A stretch of 64,000 bases of DNA, taken from assembly GCF_019200975.1 (NCBI RefSeq), contig NZ_JAHTMR010000022.1, positions 1 through 64,000 of the forward strand. The letters run 5' to 3'. Positions within the stretch are counted from its first letter, which is position 1, and each line of letters begins with the position of its first letter. The position numbers were made by a program, and so were the translations under genes. Below are positions 8,596 through 17,332 of this stretch, piece by piece. This stretch comes from Pseudomonas sp. PD9R. Its GTDB lineage: Bacteria > Pseudomonadota > Gammaproteobacteria > Pseudomonadales > Pseudomonadaceae. The notes under the pieces are model-generated. The model did not search any database and was not told the origin of the DNA. It saw nothing but the letters and a program-made list of their open reading frames with translations.

Positions 8596-9636
8596 TTAGC
8601 GCTCGTCGACCGTAATGAACTCGCGACGCTCTGCCATGAACGCAGGCACCTCATCCTCATCGGTGAAGAACTGCTCGTACCACTCGCGCAACTGGTAGAC
8701 GGGGCCGTCGGTTTCGGCCAGCACAGGCTTGTCGATACGGATCTTGTGCTTCCAGATCACCACATCCTGGTAGAACGACTCCCGGTTGCCTTGGACGTAG
8801 GCCTTGGCCACTTCCAGGTTCTGCTCTTCCGTCCAGCCCGGCACTCGCTTGACCATGCAACCAAAGCGCAAGTCGAAGCTGTCCGGCGTCACCGGCACAT
8901 GGCTGTTGAGCAGAATGGCGTGGATGCGCACATCGCCGAACATCGAGCTGATTTGTGTGAAGTGCGTGGCCGGCCCGTAATAGGCCGATGGCGCGATCAG
9001 GTCGCCGCCCAGGCGCTCGGAGTCACCATGGAAAATCTGATGGCCGATGTGCCCTTCGAAGACGTTGGCGAAGTATTTGGTTGGCGTGCCGTGCACCGGG
9101 CCGAAGTGCTGGGCATCCACCAGGTTATCGACCAACTCCCGAGGGTTGGTTTCGATCAGCATCGTGTCGATGTTCCAGTCGTGAATCCAGTCCGGGTCAT
9201 CCATTTCGGGCAGGTGTGGAATGACCACGCCCTCTTTCGGCGGACGCCCTTCAGGGTTGTTCCAGACGAACAGCAGGTTATTTTCCTCACAGGTCAACCA
9301 GCTGCGGGTCTTGGCCTTGGGTGGAATGCGCTTGCAGTAAGGGATTTCGACGCATTTGCCGCCGGTGTCGTACTTCCAGTGGTGGAACGGGCACACCAGC
9401 TTGTCGCCTTCGATGGTGCCATGGGACAGGTCGGCCCCCATGTGTGGGCAATAGGCATCCAGAACGCTGATGGTGCCTTGGGTGTCGGCAAAAGCCACCA
9501 GGCGGGTGCCGAAGACTTCCAGGGTATGCGGCTTGCCATCACGGTAATCATTGGCATTGCCCAGGCAATGCCAGCCACGCGCGTAACGGTGGGTACGCTG
9601 GGCGTTCTCGATATTGATCTCAGCGAGTTTCGTCAT
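8596..9636 (-). CDS. kshA: 3-ketosteroid 9alpha-monooxygenase, oxygenase component (KshA-like Rieske oxygenase)
   Basis: The 346-residue protein is a Rieske non-haem iron oxygenase. In steroid degraders KshA hydroxylates C9 of 3-ketosteroids using electrons from the reductase KshB, and this leads to ring B opening. The Rieske ligands are Cys63, His65, Cys82 and His85 (YCPHMGADLS and VCPFHHW). The mononuclear iron motif is NLVDAQHFGPVH with Asp174, His177 and His182. Length and arrangement match KshA and not ring-hydroxylating dioxygenase alpha subunits, which are about 100 residues longer. No reductase gene is adjacent. A copy of the shared promoter motif lies 101 bases upstream. Exact substrate (bile acid or other steroid) is an inference from the cluster. 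Confidence 0.85.
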   Translation of the reverse strand: MTKLAEINIENAQRTHRYARGWHCLGNANDYRDGKPHTLEVFGTRLVAFADTQGTISVLDAYCPHMGADLSHGTIEGDKLVCPFHHWKYDTGGKCVEIPYCKRIPPKAKTRSWLTCEENNLLFVWNNPEGRPPKEGVVIPHLPEMDDPDWIHDWNIDTMLIETNPRELVDNLVDAQHFGPVHGTPTKYFANVFEGHIGHQIFHGDSERLGGDLIAPSAYYGPATHFTQISSMFGDVRIHAILLNSHVPVTPDSFDLRFGCMVKRVPGWTEEQNLEVAKAYVQGNRESFYQDVVIWKHKIRIDKPVLAETDGPVYQLREWYEQFFTDEDEVPAFMAERREFITVDER

Positions 9637-9710
9637 TGTTATTGTTCCTCGATTGCAGACTTCGGGGCCGGCTAAGCCCCCAAGAAATACAGGGTGATCC
9701 CATGGCGAGC

Positions 9711-9754
9711 ATCATTGAGGAGCCGCGCAAGGAGGTCATCGTTCAGTTGGACTA
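9711..9754 (-). promoter_or_regulatory. Cluster promoter motif before kshA
   Basis: Read in the gene direction, TAGTCCAACTGAACGATG (9754 to 9737) is followed after 20 bases by a -10-like AATGAT (9716-9711). It is one of seven related copies in the steroid cluster. Confidence 0.65.
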
Positions 9755-9814
9755 GATCAAACGCGATCCACTCTCAATGGGCGCCCTTGTCACAACGGAC
9801 GCCCTGCTCCACGG

Positions 9815-11191
9815 CTACTGGCCGAAGCGGCGAGCGGCTTCGGGGCCGAAGTCGCGGGGACTGAAGCCAGGCTTGTTCAACAGGTAGCCGTTGCGCTGCT
9901 CGTTGATCAGGTTGAACGCCAGGTAGCTGCCGGCATTGAGGTCGTAATACAGGCCGACACCCGCTTGCGGTCGCTGGCTTTCGTAGGCGTAGAAGTAGTT
10001 GACCATCGAGGTGCGCCACAACTCGCCACGGTTGTCGTAGTTGTCGGCGAGCATCGGGAACCAGGTGTCTTCGTCGATGTACAACTTGCGTTTGCCATAG
10101 AGATGGCGGAAGCCCGGCTTGAGGGTGCCTTCCAGTTCCCACACCCGATGGCGCTCAAAACGCAGGGCATCCGGGTTGATGTGGCCAGGGGTCAGCAGAT
10201 CGGCGTATTTGAGATTGCCCGAGTGCAGACGATAGGTGTCATAGGGAATGAACATCTCGCGCTTGCCGACGATCTTCCAGTCATAGCGTTGCCCCGAACC
10301 GTTGAACAGGCGCACCTCGTCCACGGTGATCGAGCCGCCACTGCCAGGGAACGACATGTCGAAACCATACCCCGGCGACTGACGCACGCGCCGGGTGCCC
10401 GGATCGTAACGCCAGGCCTGGCGCGGTTCGGTCTTGTCGTTCCAGAATTCGGTGCCGGTATTGATTTCGCCTTTGTCCCGTTGCGGCAGCAGGGTTTCGT
10501 TGAGATAGAAGGCCGAGTTGCCAGTGGTTTCACCAATCTTGCCCGGCTCCAGCGATGGCGCCAGGTTGCGTGAATGCACTCGGCCCCAGTTGATGTTGCC
10601 GTCCTTGAGCACGTAGGCGTTGTCGGAAGTGTATTCCTCGGTCCAGGCGCGCAAGGTAAAGGTCGAGGCGTTTTTCAACAGTTCCAGGCCGCTGCGCGGC
10701 ACCGGGAAGGGTGTGCCGCCGGTCTTGCCGACCACGCCCTCACCGTCATCCACCAGGCGCGCCACACTGGCGTTTTCGCGAGTGGCCTGGCAAACCGCGT
10801 CGTTGAAACGGAAATCCCGATGCGTCGGATAGACCGGCATCTTGTAGGTGCCCGGGTACAGCTTGAACAGGGCTTTTTGGCCGTCGGACAGGTAGTCGCT
10901 ATATTGCGCGATGTTCTGCGCGGTAATCACGAACAGCGGTTTTTCTTCCGGATACGGGTCCACGGGGTGGTTGCCAGTGCCTTTGAAGTCAACGTGAGGC
11001 GGTACGCCCAGCCACTTGCCGCTGAACGCTGGAATGCTGCCGTCGGCATTGCCGGCCTTTTCCGCACCCAGACACGTCAAGTCTTTGCCCAGGCGCTCGA
11101 GGTCCTCCGGTGCGGCATTCACCGTACCGATGACACAAGATCCCAACAACAACGCCAACGCCCAGCCAGGGGACTGATTACTGCCGATCAT
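9815..11191 (-). CDS. DUF1329 protein, outer-membrane-associated, steroid cluster
   Basis: This 458-residue protein has an N-terminal signal peptide (about 1-27, ending IGTVNAA) and then the DUF1329 start EDLERLGKDLTCLGAEKAGN. DUF1329 proteins often accompany DUF1302 proteins in clusters for steroid and other hydrophobic substrates, and are thought to sit at the outer membrane; their role is unproven. No DUF1302 gene is present here. The start is ATG at 11191, where AAGGAG lies seven bases upstream; the longer frame adds an unlikely arginine-rich leader. It has its own copy of the cluster promoter motif 64 bases upstream, so it is probably co-induced. A role in steroid binding or uptake is inferred. 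Confidence 0.85.
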   Translation of the reverse strand: MIGSNQSPGWALALLLGSCVIGTVNAAPEDLERLGKDLTCLGAEKAGNADGSIPAFSGKWLGVPPHVDFKGTGNHPVDPYPEEKPLFVITAQNIAQYSDYLSDGQKALFKLYPGTYKMPVYPTHRDFRFNDAVCQATRENASVARLVDDGEGVVGKTGGTPFPVPRSGLELLKNASTFTLRAWTEEYTSDNAYVLKDGNINWGRVHSRNLAPSLEPGKIGETTGNSAFYLNETLLPQRDKGEINTGTEFWNDKTEPRQAWRYDPGTRRVRQSPGYGFDMSFPGSGGSITVDEVRLFNGSGQRYDWKIVGKREMFIPYDTYRLHSGNLKYADLLTPGHINPDALRFERHRVWELEGTLKPGFRHLYGKRKLYIDEDTWFPMLADNYDNRGELWRTSMVNYFYAYESQRPQAGVGLYYDLNAGSYLAFNLINEQRNGYLLNKPGFSPRDFGPEAARRFGQ

Positions 11192-11227
11192 TTTTATTCT
11201 CCTTGTTAAGGTTCGACAACGGTGCCC

Positions 11228-11272
11228 AGTATCGGCAGGCCACGAACCCGGCAGCATCGTCCGCACGGACTA
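11228..11272 (-). promoter_or_regulatory. Cluster promoter motif before the DUF1329 gene
   Basis: In the gene direction, TAGTCCGTGCGGACGATG (11272 to 11255) contains the perfect dyad GTCCG-TG-CGGAC. It is followed after 21 bases by GATACT (11233-11228) as a possible -10. Confidence 0.7.
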
Positions 11273-11295
11273 ACGCATTTTTGCGCAGACCCGCG

Positions 11296-12498
11296 TCACA
11301 ACCGGGACGCGGCCGGCTGCCGCGCACCCAGGGCCACCACACTGTTGAGCATGATCCGCACCAGTTCGGTCTGGCGTCGCACGCCGGTCTTGGAAAAGAT
11401 CGAGCGCAGGTGTGCACGCGCGGTATTGCGACGAATATTCAAGAGTTCCGAGGCTTCCTCCAGCGACAGGCCGTTGGCCAGTTCGAGGGCCAGCCCGGTT
11501 TCCGCCGGGGTCAGGTTGTACAGTTGCGAAGTCAGCACAGTGCTCACCAGCGACTTGCTCACCGCATCGCGCACATACACCACCACCGTGGGCTTGCCAT
11601 TGCCTTCGAGCAGTTCCTGGGACGGGATCAACTCCACCACAACGCCCAGGCTGACCTGCCCGGAAGGCCGGGAAATCGACGTCGCCTCGGCCACCTGCAC
11701 ACCTTTGGCGGTGCCCTGCCTGGCGCGCTGGAAAGCATTGCGCACCAGCCGCGACAACTCGCGATTGTCACTGGGGTACGTCGCCTCCAGCCGGCCGCCC
11801 ACCACCTTGAGGCCGTCCTGGCTGTCGAGTATTTCCCGGGCCACAGGATTGAGTTGCACCACGCTGCCGTTCTCATCGAGCACGATGGTCGCCACCGCCA
11901 GGCGACTGATCGTCTGCGAGTACAGACTGCCCAGCGATTCGCTGCGGTCCAGCAGTGAATGCATGTGCAAGGCCCGACGAAAATGCGGCAACAACATGGC
12001 GCACATGGCTCGCTCGGCGTCACTGAAACGTGGTTGACCCTGTGGTCGATTGATCCGGAAACGCACGGTGCCGCCATCCGGCATGCGGATATCGGCACCG
12101 AGCATGTGGTAGCAATCGTAGGGTTGGCAAAACAACAGGTAAAACGCCGAGCCAGTCCATTCGGCATCGCTCATCAGCTCATCGACCGTGAACACCGTGT
12201 CGGTGGGCAGGCCGTCGAACAGCGTGGATTTGGAGTAATAGGCGTAATGATTGATACCGCCCTCCCCCAGTTCGATATCGCCCGCAACCACCATCGGCGA
12301 CAGCAGCGGCTCTTCCTGCACCCGCAGAATCAAGGTCACGAAATTGGCCTTGAACAACGCCTGCACCTGGCGCAATGCCTCGCTCAGGCAACGGGTATCC
12401 ATCGCCGAATCGTAGATGTTGCCAATGATCCGTTCGTACTCATCCAACTCCAGGCCCATTTGCGCCAGGACCTGTGCATTGGGCATACAACTTTGCAT
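11296..12498 (-). CDS. LuxR-family transcriptional regulator, TeiR-like candidate activator of the cluster
   Basis: The 400-residue protein ends in a LuxR-type helix-turn-helix (LTPAETGLALELANGLSLEE, then ASELLNIRRNTARAHLRSIF, about 330-390). The long N-terminal part, about 1-320, looks like a sensory region with a PAS-like segment (VATIVLDENGSVVQLNPVAREIL). Comamonas TeiR, the testosterone-inducible activator, has the same size and architecture. The chosen start is ATG at 12498, with GGGGA six bases upstream; an alternative ATG is at 12504. It lies 76 bases after the thiolase stop and so may be read from the SDR-MaoC-thiolase operon, which carries the cluster motif and would allow autoregulation. 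That it binds the motif is an inference. Confidence 0.85.
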   Translation of the reverse strand: MQSCMPNAQVLAQMGLELDEYERIIGNIYDSAMDTRCLSEALRQVQALFKANFVTLILRVQEEPLLSPMVVAGDIELGEGGINHYAYYSKSTLFDGLPTDTVFTVDELMSDAEWTGSAFYLLFCQPYDCYHMLGADIRMPDGGTVRFRINRPQGQPRFSDAERAMCAMLLPHFRRALHMHSLLDRSESLGSLYSQTISRLAVATIVLDENGSVVQLNPVAREILDSQDGLKVVGGRLEATYPSDNRELSRLVRNAFQRARQGTAKGVQVAEATSISRPSGQVSLGVVVELIPSQELLEGNGKPTVVVYVRDAVSKSLVSTVLTSQLYNLTPAETGLALELANGLSLEEASELLNIRRNTARAHLRSIFSKTGVRRQTELVRIMLNSVVALGARQPAASRL

Positions 12499-12574
12499 AA
12501 CCATTCCCCAGCAGCGGGCCCGACCTGCGGGCCCCCATGGATTTAATCGAGCGAGCGGCGACGCTTCGCTCGCC

Positions 12575-13783
12575 TCATGGCAGCTCGAACAGGCCGGCGG
12601 CGCCCATGCCACCCCCGATGCACATGGCAATCACCACATAGCGCACGCCGCGCCGCCGCCCTTCGATCAAGGCGTGGCCCACCATCCGCGCGCCGGACAT
12701 GCCGAACGGGTGACCGATGGCAATGGCACCGCCGTTGACGTTCAAGCGCTCGGCGGGGATGTGCAACGCATCGCGGCAATGCAGCACCTGGCTGGCGAAG
12801 GCCTCGTTGATCTCCCACAGACCGATGTCCGCCACGCCCAGGCCAAAGCGCTTGAGCAGCTTGGGAATGGCGATCACCGGGCCGATGCCCATTTCCTCGG
12901 GGGCGCAGCCGCCGACAGCTATACCGCGATAGATACCCAGTGGCGTCAATCCACGGCGCTTGGCCTCGGCACGACTCATCAGCAGGCTGGCCGAGGCGCC
13001 GTCGGAGAACTGCGAGGCATTGCCCGCGGTGACGAATTCGCCCTGCTCGATCCACTTGCCGTCCTTCCACACCGGCTTCAATTTCGCCAGGTCTTCCAGG
13101 CGCGTGTTGGGCCGGTTGCACTCGTCACGCTGGACGTGCACGCGTTCATGGCCGTTGGGCTGGCCATCGGCGGCGAACAACAATTTGTCCACGCTCAGAC
13201 CGACGATTTCGTCGTCGAACAGGCCGTCCCGTTGGGCGGCGGCGGTACGCAGCTGGCTTTGCAGCGAATACTCATCCTGAGCGGCGCGGCTGATGCCATA
13301 GCGGCGGGACACGATCTCCGCTGTTTCAATCATCGGGATATAGGCGCTGGGCATCACCTGCAGCACCGCTTCAGATTGGGCCCGATAGCTGTTCTTGTGC
13401 TTGGTCTGGGTCAGTGACAAGGATTCCACGCCACCGCCGATGGCGATGTTCATCTCGCCGGTCATGATGCCCTTGGCAGCCACGCCGATACTCATGAGGC
13501 CCGACGCACACATGCGGTCCAGTGCCATGCCCGGCACGCTGTCTGGCAAACCACCGGTGTAGGCACAGAGCCGGCCGATGTTGTAGGCCTGCGTGCCCTG
13601 CTGCACCGCCGCGCCCATGATCACATCCTCTACGTCACCTGGCTCGATGCCGGCGCGCTCGACCACTGCGCGCACCACATGGCCGCCCAGCACCGGCGCT
13701 TCGGTATCGTTGAACGATCCGCGAAATGACTTGGCCAGCGCGGTACGGGCGGTGGCGACGATGACGACTTCATTCAGATCCAT
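12575..13783 (-). CDS. Acetyl-CoA acetyltransferase / 3-ketoacyl-CoA thiolase
   Basis: The 402-residue thiolase cleaves a 3-ketoacyl-CoA with CoA. Cys92 (LDRMCASGLMS) is the acyl-carrying nucleophile. His358 in GGAIAIGHPFG and Cys388 in CIGGGMGA complete the active site. It differs clearly from the second thiolase of the cluster, so each probably acts at a different stage of side-chain or ring beta-oxidation. The start is taken as ATG at 13783, with GAGTGAG seven bases before it. A GTG at 13795 that overlaps the maoC stop is possible. It forms an operon with the MaoC and SDR genes upstream. Confidence 0.9.
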   Translation of the reverse strand: MDLNEVVIVATARTALAKSFRGSFNDTEAPVLGGHVVRAVVERAGIEPGDVEDVIMGAAVQQGTQAYNIGRLCAYTGGLPDSVPGMALDRMCASGLMSIGVAAKGIMTGEMNIAIGGGVESLSLTQTKHKNSYRAQSEAVLQVMPSAYIPMIETAEIVSRRYGISRAAQDEYSLQSQLRTAAAQRDGLFDDEIVGLSVDKLLFAADGQPNGHERVHVQRDECNRPNTRLEDLAKLKPVWKDGKWIEQGEFVTAGNASQFSDGASASLLMSRAEAKRRGLTPLGIYRGIAVGGCAPEEMGIGPVIAIPKLLKRFGLGVADIGLWEINEAFASQVLHCRDALHIPAERLNVNGGAIAIGHPFGMSGARMVGHALIEGRRRGVRYVVIAMCIGGGMGAAGLFELP

Positions 13784-13791
13784 GGGGAAAC

Positions 13792-14262
13792 TCACTCGGA
13801 AATAGGGTTGAAGGTGTAACGGCTGATGGTGTCGATCACGCAGCCGGGGCGCACCTGGCCCTCGACTTCCATCGTCATGCGTACCACCAGTTGCACGGTG
13901 TCGCCCAGCTGTTCGGCGCGGATGATCTGGCCGCTGCCGCGCACCCGCGAGTCGACCTTGACCGGTGCCGGAAAGCGCGTCCGGTCGCTGCCGTAGTTAA
14001 CCCCCATCGCCATGTTGTCGATGGTCAATAACTGCGGCATGAACAGATTGACCAGGGATTGGGTCAGGTAGCCGTGGGCAATGCAGACGCCGAACGGACC
14101 GGCGGCGGCGCGCACCGGATCGACATGAATCCACTGGTGGTCACCCGTGGCTTCGGCGAACAGATCAATGCGTTGCTGGCTGATGGTCAGCCATTCGGTG
14201 TGACCCAGGTCCAGGCCCTCGGCCGCAAGCAACGCCTGGGCACTGCTGAAAACGTGACTCAT
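13792..14262 (-). CDS. MaoC-family (R)-specific enoyl-CoA hydratase
   Basis: This 156-residue hot-dog-fold hydratase probably adds water to an enoyl-CoA. The hydratase-2 motif is visible around residues 40-65 as ATGDHQWIHVDPVRA followed by AHGYLTQSL. Such proteins are common in steroid clusters, where they act on bulky side-chain or ring-derived CoA thioesters. It lies between an SDR and a thiolase in one tight operon, as expected for successive hydration, oxidation and thiolysis. The start is ATG at 14262; the longer frame to 14325 has no advantage. Confidence 0.85.
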   Translation of the reverse strand: MSHVFSSAQALLAAEGLDLGHTEWLTISQQRIDLFAEATGDHQWIHVDPVRAAAGPFGVCIAHGYLTQSLVNLFMPQLLTIDNMAMGVNYGSDRTRFPAPVKVDSRVRGSGQIIRAEQLGDTVQLVVRMTMEVEGQVRPGCVIDTISRYTFNPISE

Positions 14263-14272
14263 GAGCGAACCC

Positions 14273-15058
14273 TCAAGCTTGTTGCGAACTGACGGACAGC
14301 ACTTCGCCGACCATGTAGGAGGCATAGTCGCTGGCCAGGAACATCATCACGTTGGCGACTTCCCAGACTTCGGCGGCGCGACCGAACGCCTCGCGCCCGG
14401 CCAGGCTGGCAAGCAACTCTTCGCTGGAGGCTTTCTTGAGAAAATCGTGCAGGGCAATCGACGGCGAGACCGCATTGATGCGTACACCGAATTCGGCGGC
14501 TTCCAGTGCGCTGCAGCGAGTCAGCGCCATTACCCCGGCCTTGGCGGCGGCGTAGTGGGCCTGTTCCTTCTGCGCCCGCCAACCGAGCACCGAGGCGTTA
14601 TTGACAATGGCACCAGCGCCCCGCCGTTGCATGTGCGGCAGCATCGCCCGGGTCATGCGGAAGGTGCCGGTCAAGGTCACATCCAGCACCCGCAACCATT
14701 CTTCGTCGCTCATTTCCACCACGCGTTTCTGGCCACCCAGGCCGGCGTTGTTGATCAGCACATCGACGCCACCCAACACCTCTTCGGCCGCAGCCACCAG
14801 CGTCTGAACTTCGTCTTCGACAGTGACATTGCACAGCTGGCCATAAATCGCCTGCAAACCGGTCTCGGCCTTGAGGCGCTCAACCGCCTCTTCCAGACGG
14901 CGCGCATGCACGTCGGAAATCATCAGCGCCCGGCAACCCTCCTCGGCACTGCGCCGGGCCGCCGAATAACCGATACCGGCGCCTGCGGCAGCGGTAATCA
15001 ATACCGACTTGCCGGCCAGCAATTGATGACCGGGAACATAAGGGGGGGCTTGTTTCAC
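14273..15058 (-). CDS. Short-chain dehydrogenase/reductase of the steroid cluster
   Basis: The 261-residue SDR oxidises or reduces an alcohol/ketone pair with NAD(P). The cofactor motif is TAAAGAGIGYSAA near residue 22. NNAGLGG, Ser in NNASVLG and the active site HYAAAKAG follow in the classical order. The start is GTG at 15058, since GGAGG stands eight bases upstream; the longer frame runs into REP sequence. It heads an operon with maoC and a thiolase and has a weaker copy of the cluster promoter motif 60 bases upstream. A role like IpdF of actinobacteria or a hydroxysteroid dehydrogenase is possible but not decided by sequence. Confidence 0.85.
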   Translation of the reverse strand: MKQAPPYVPGHQLLAGKSVLITAAAGAGIGYSAARRSAEEGCRALMISDVHARRLEEAVERLKAETGLQAIYGQLCNVTVEDEVQTLVAAAEEVLGGVDVLINNAGLGGQKRVVEMSDEEWLRVLDVTLTGTFRMTRAMLPHMQRRGAGAIVNNASVLGWRAQKEQAHYAAAKAGVMALTRCSALEAAEFGVRINAVSPSIALHDFLKKASSEELLASLAGREAFGRAAEVWEVANVMMFLASDYASYMVGEVLSVSSQQA

Positions 15059-15091
15059 AGCGTCTACCTCCGAAGAAATCAATACGCTGTA

Positions 15092-15135
15092 GTTGTACGG
15101 ACGGGACTGCGCGGGCACATCGTCAAAATGGGGTA
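15092..15135 (-). promoter_or_regulatory. Cluster promoter motif before the SDR-maoC-thiolase operon
   Basis: In the gene direction, TACCCCATTTTGACGATG (15135 to 15118) is a weaker copy that keeps the GACGATG half. After exactly 20 bases comes TACAAC (15097-15092), the best -10 of the set. The motif ends 60 bases before the GTG start. Confidence 0.55.
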
Positions 15136-15144
15136 TGACGCCAT

Positions 15145-15220
15145 AAGATCGCAGCCTGCGGCAGCTCCTACCGATGGATCGCATTTCCATGTAGGCGCTG
15201 CCGCAGGCTGCGATATTTTG
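15145..15220. repeat. REP inverted pair
   Basis: Two convergent REP units (AGATCGCAGCCTGCGGCAGC and its complement) sit between two SDR genes, just upstream of the cluster motif at 15118-15135, and probably separate two transcription units. Confidence 0.9.
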
Positions 15221-15238
15221 ATCTTGCGGATAACGCTC

Positions 15239-16117
15239 TTAGCTTCCCCAGACTCTCTGAGCTTTCGGCGCTTCAGCGAGGATCGCATCCACTGCCGCAC
15301 CAATTTCCTCGACCTGCCACAAGGCGCCCTTGTCGCACGTGACGCCTGTGCGCCAGCCGTCACCCAAAGAGATTCGCCCGCCCTGGCTTTCGAAGATCTG
15401 GCCGCTGACGTGGGCGGATGCCGGGCTGCCGAGCCACACCACCAGCGGCGCGACGTTTTCTGCGGCCCACGCATCGAAGCTGCCGTCCTCGGGTTTTTTC
15501 ACCACGTCGGGCATGGCACTCTCGGTCATTGAGGTCCGCGCGGCCGGCGCCAGGGCGTTGGCGGTGACGCCGTAGCGGGCCAGTTCCGCCGCTTGCACCA
15601 GGGTCAGCGAAGCGATCCCGCCCTTGGCCGCCGAATAGTTCGACTGCCCGACCGAGCCTTGCAGGCCGGCGCCGGAGCTGGTGTTGATGATCCGCGCATC
15701 CACCGGCGTACCCGCCTTGGCCAGGTCGCGCCAGCGGCGGCCAAGGATGTTGGCCAGGCAATAATGGCCCTTGAGGTGGACGCGCATGACCATGTCCCAG
15801 TCTTCTTCGCTGAGGCTGATGAACATGCGGTCGCGCAAAACGCCCGCGTTGTTAATCAGCACATGCACTTCACCGAACGCCGCCAATGCCGCATCGACGA
15901 TGCGCTGCGCGGTGGCCAACGTGGTGATGTCGTCGCTGTTGGCGATGGCCTGCCCACCGTTGACGCGAATCTCACCCGCCACATCTTCAGCGGCCTCGGC
16001 ACGAATGTCGTTGACCACTACATTGGCGCCTTGCGCGGCAAATGCCAGGGCGTAGGCGCGACCGAGTCCGCCGCCGGCCCCGGTGATGATCACGGTGCGG
16101 TCTGCACACATTGTCAT
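15239..16117 (-). CDS. Short-chain dehydrogenase/reductase, 17beta-HSD4-like length
   Basis: The 292-residue SDR has TGAGGGLGRAYALAF at about 12-26, NNAGVLRDR near 90, and an active site Ser (NTSSGAG) with YSAAKGG. It is about 40 residues longer than classical SDRs and carries a C-terminal extension. In this it resembles the peroxisomal multifunctional enzyme type dehydrogenases (17beta-HSD4) that oxidise 3-hydroxyacyl-CoA. This suggests a beta-oxidation step on a steroid CoA ester. ATG at 16117 has AAGGAG six bases upstream. It appears to be the last gene of the long hsaC operon, 60 bases after the thiolase. Confidence 0.85.
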   Translation of the reverse strand: MTMCADRTVIITGAGGGLGRAYALAFAAQGANVVVNDIRAEAAEDVAGEIRVNGGQAIANSDDITTLATAQRIVDAALAAFGEVHVLINNAGVLRDRMFISLSEEDWDMVMRVHLKGHYCLANILGRRWRDLAKAGTPVDARIINTSSGAGLQGSVGQSNYSAAKGGIASLTLVQAAELARYGVTANALAPAARTSMTESAMPDVVKKPEDGSFDAWAAENVAPLVVWLGSPASAHVSGQIFESQGGRISLGDGWRTGVTCDKGALWQVEEIGAAVDAILAEAPKAQRVWGS

Positions 16118-16177
16118 GTTTGACTCCTTGGAAATTCGGGTGGCCGCACGCCTGAAGCGGCGGCCGGAATGAAAAAA

Positions 16178-17329
16178 CTACAGGCGCTCGATGATCGTCA
16201 CGTTGGCCTGGCCGCCGCCTTCACACATGGTTTGCAGGCCGTATCGACCTCCGCTGCATTCCAGTTCGTTCAACAGCGTGGTCATCAGCCGTGCGCCGGT
16301 TGCGCCCAACGGGTGACCCAAGGCAATCGCCCCACCGTTGACGTTGGTGCGTGCCGGGTCGTAATCCAGCTCCTTGGCCCAGGCCATGACCACCGAGGCA
16401 AAGGCTTCGTTGATCTCGACCCGGTCGATGTCAGCCATGCTCAGGCCGCTTTTGGCCAAGGCCCGGCGGGTGGCAGCAATTGGAGCGGTGAGGTGCCAGA
16501 TCGGATCATCACCGAGCACCGTCAAGTGATGAATCCGCGCCCGAGGCGTCAGGTCATAACGCTTGAGTGCCGCCTCGGACACCACCAGCAGCGCCGCCGA
16601 GGCGTCGCAGGTCTGGCTCGATACGGCAGCGGTGATCGACGGGAACTGTGGGTCCACCGGTTGCAATTCGGCCATCTTCGCCAGGCTGCTGTGGCGCGGG
16701 GTTTCATCCACCGCCAACCCTTGGCAGGCGACGATCTCCCGGGCAAATCGCCCGCTGGCGATGGCCGCCAGGGCGCGTTCGTGGCTTTGCAGGGCAAAGG
16801 CTTCCATCTGCTCGCGGCTGATCTGCCAGTGATCGGCAATCCGCTGGGCCGCGTAGAACTGGTTCACCGGCTGCTGGCCAAACCGCGCGCGCCAGCCAAC
16901 GCTGCCCGAGAACGGATCGGCAAAGCCCAGGGGCTGACCGGCCAGCATTGCCGAGGCAATCGGAATCTGGGTCATGGTCTGAACCCCACCCACCGCCACC
17001 ACGTCCTGGGTGCCGCTCATCACCGCCTGCGCGGCAAAGTGCAGCGCCTGCTGTGAGGAACCGCACTGGCGATCGACCGTGGTGCCCGGCACCGAAAGCG
17101 GCAAACCGGCGGCCAGCCAACTGGTACGGGCGATGTCGCCGGCCTGGGAACCGATGGTGTCGACGCAACCGAATATCACGTCGTCGTAGTCCTCGGCAGG
17201 GATCACGTTGCGTTCCACCAGTGCCTTGAGCACGTGGGCGCCCAAGTCAATTGCGTGGATCTCGCTCAATGAGCCCTTGCGTTTGCCGGTGGGGCTGCGC
17301 AGTGCATCAACAATGTAGGCCTGTGCCAT
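16178..17329 (-). CDS. fadA6: FadA6-like thiolase of steroid C/D-ring degradation
   Basis: This 383-residue thiolase closely resembles FadA6 of actinobacterial cholesterol clusters as I recall it, for example in VDRQCGSSQQA near the nucleophile and YGLQTMCEGGG with NVTIIERL at the end. Active-site residues are Cys89, His339 (GHPLG) and Cys369. FadA6 thiolyses the open-chain CoA ester formed after ring C opening. An oddity is SSQTCDASAALLV where thiolases usually read QISDGA. The ATG is four bases from the stop of the preceding acyl-CoA dehydrogenase gene, so the two are co-transcribed. Confidence 0.85.
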   Translation of the reverse strand: MAQAYIVDALRSPTGKRKGSLSEIHAIDLGAHVLKALVERNVIPAEDYDDVIFGCVDTIGSQAGDIARTSWLAAGLPLSVPGTTVDRQCGSSQQALHFAAQAVMSGTQDVVAVGGVQTMTQIPIASAMLAGQPLGFADPFSGSVGWRARFGQQPVNQFYAAQRIADHWQISREQMEAFALQSHERALAAIASGRFAREIVACQGLAVDETPRHSSLAKMAELQPVDPQFPSITAAVSSQTCDASAALLVVSEAALKRYDLTPRARIHHLTVLGDDPIWHLTAPIAATRRALAKSGLSMADIDRVEINEAFASVVMAWAKELDYDPARTNVNGGAIALGHPLGATGARLMTTLLNELECSGGRYGLQTMCEGGGQANVTIIERL

Positions 17330-17332
17330 GAC

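Noticed and set aside
8551..9675. 374-codon plus-strand frame opposite kshA
   Set aside because: Antisense shadow; the kshA frame has complete Rieske and iron motifs.
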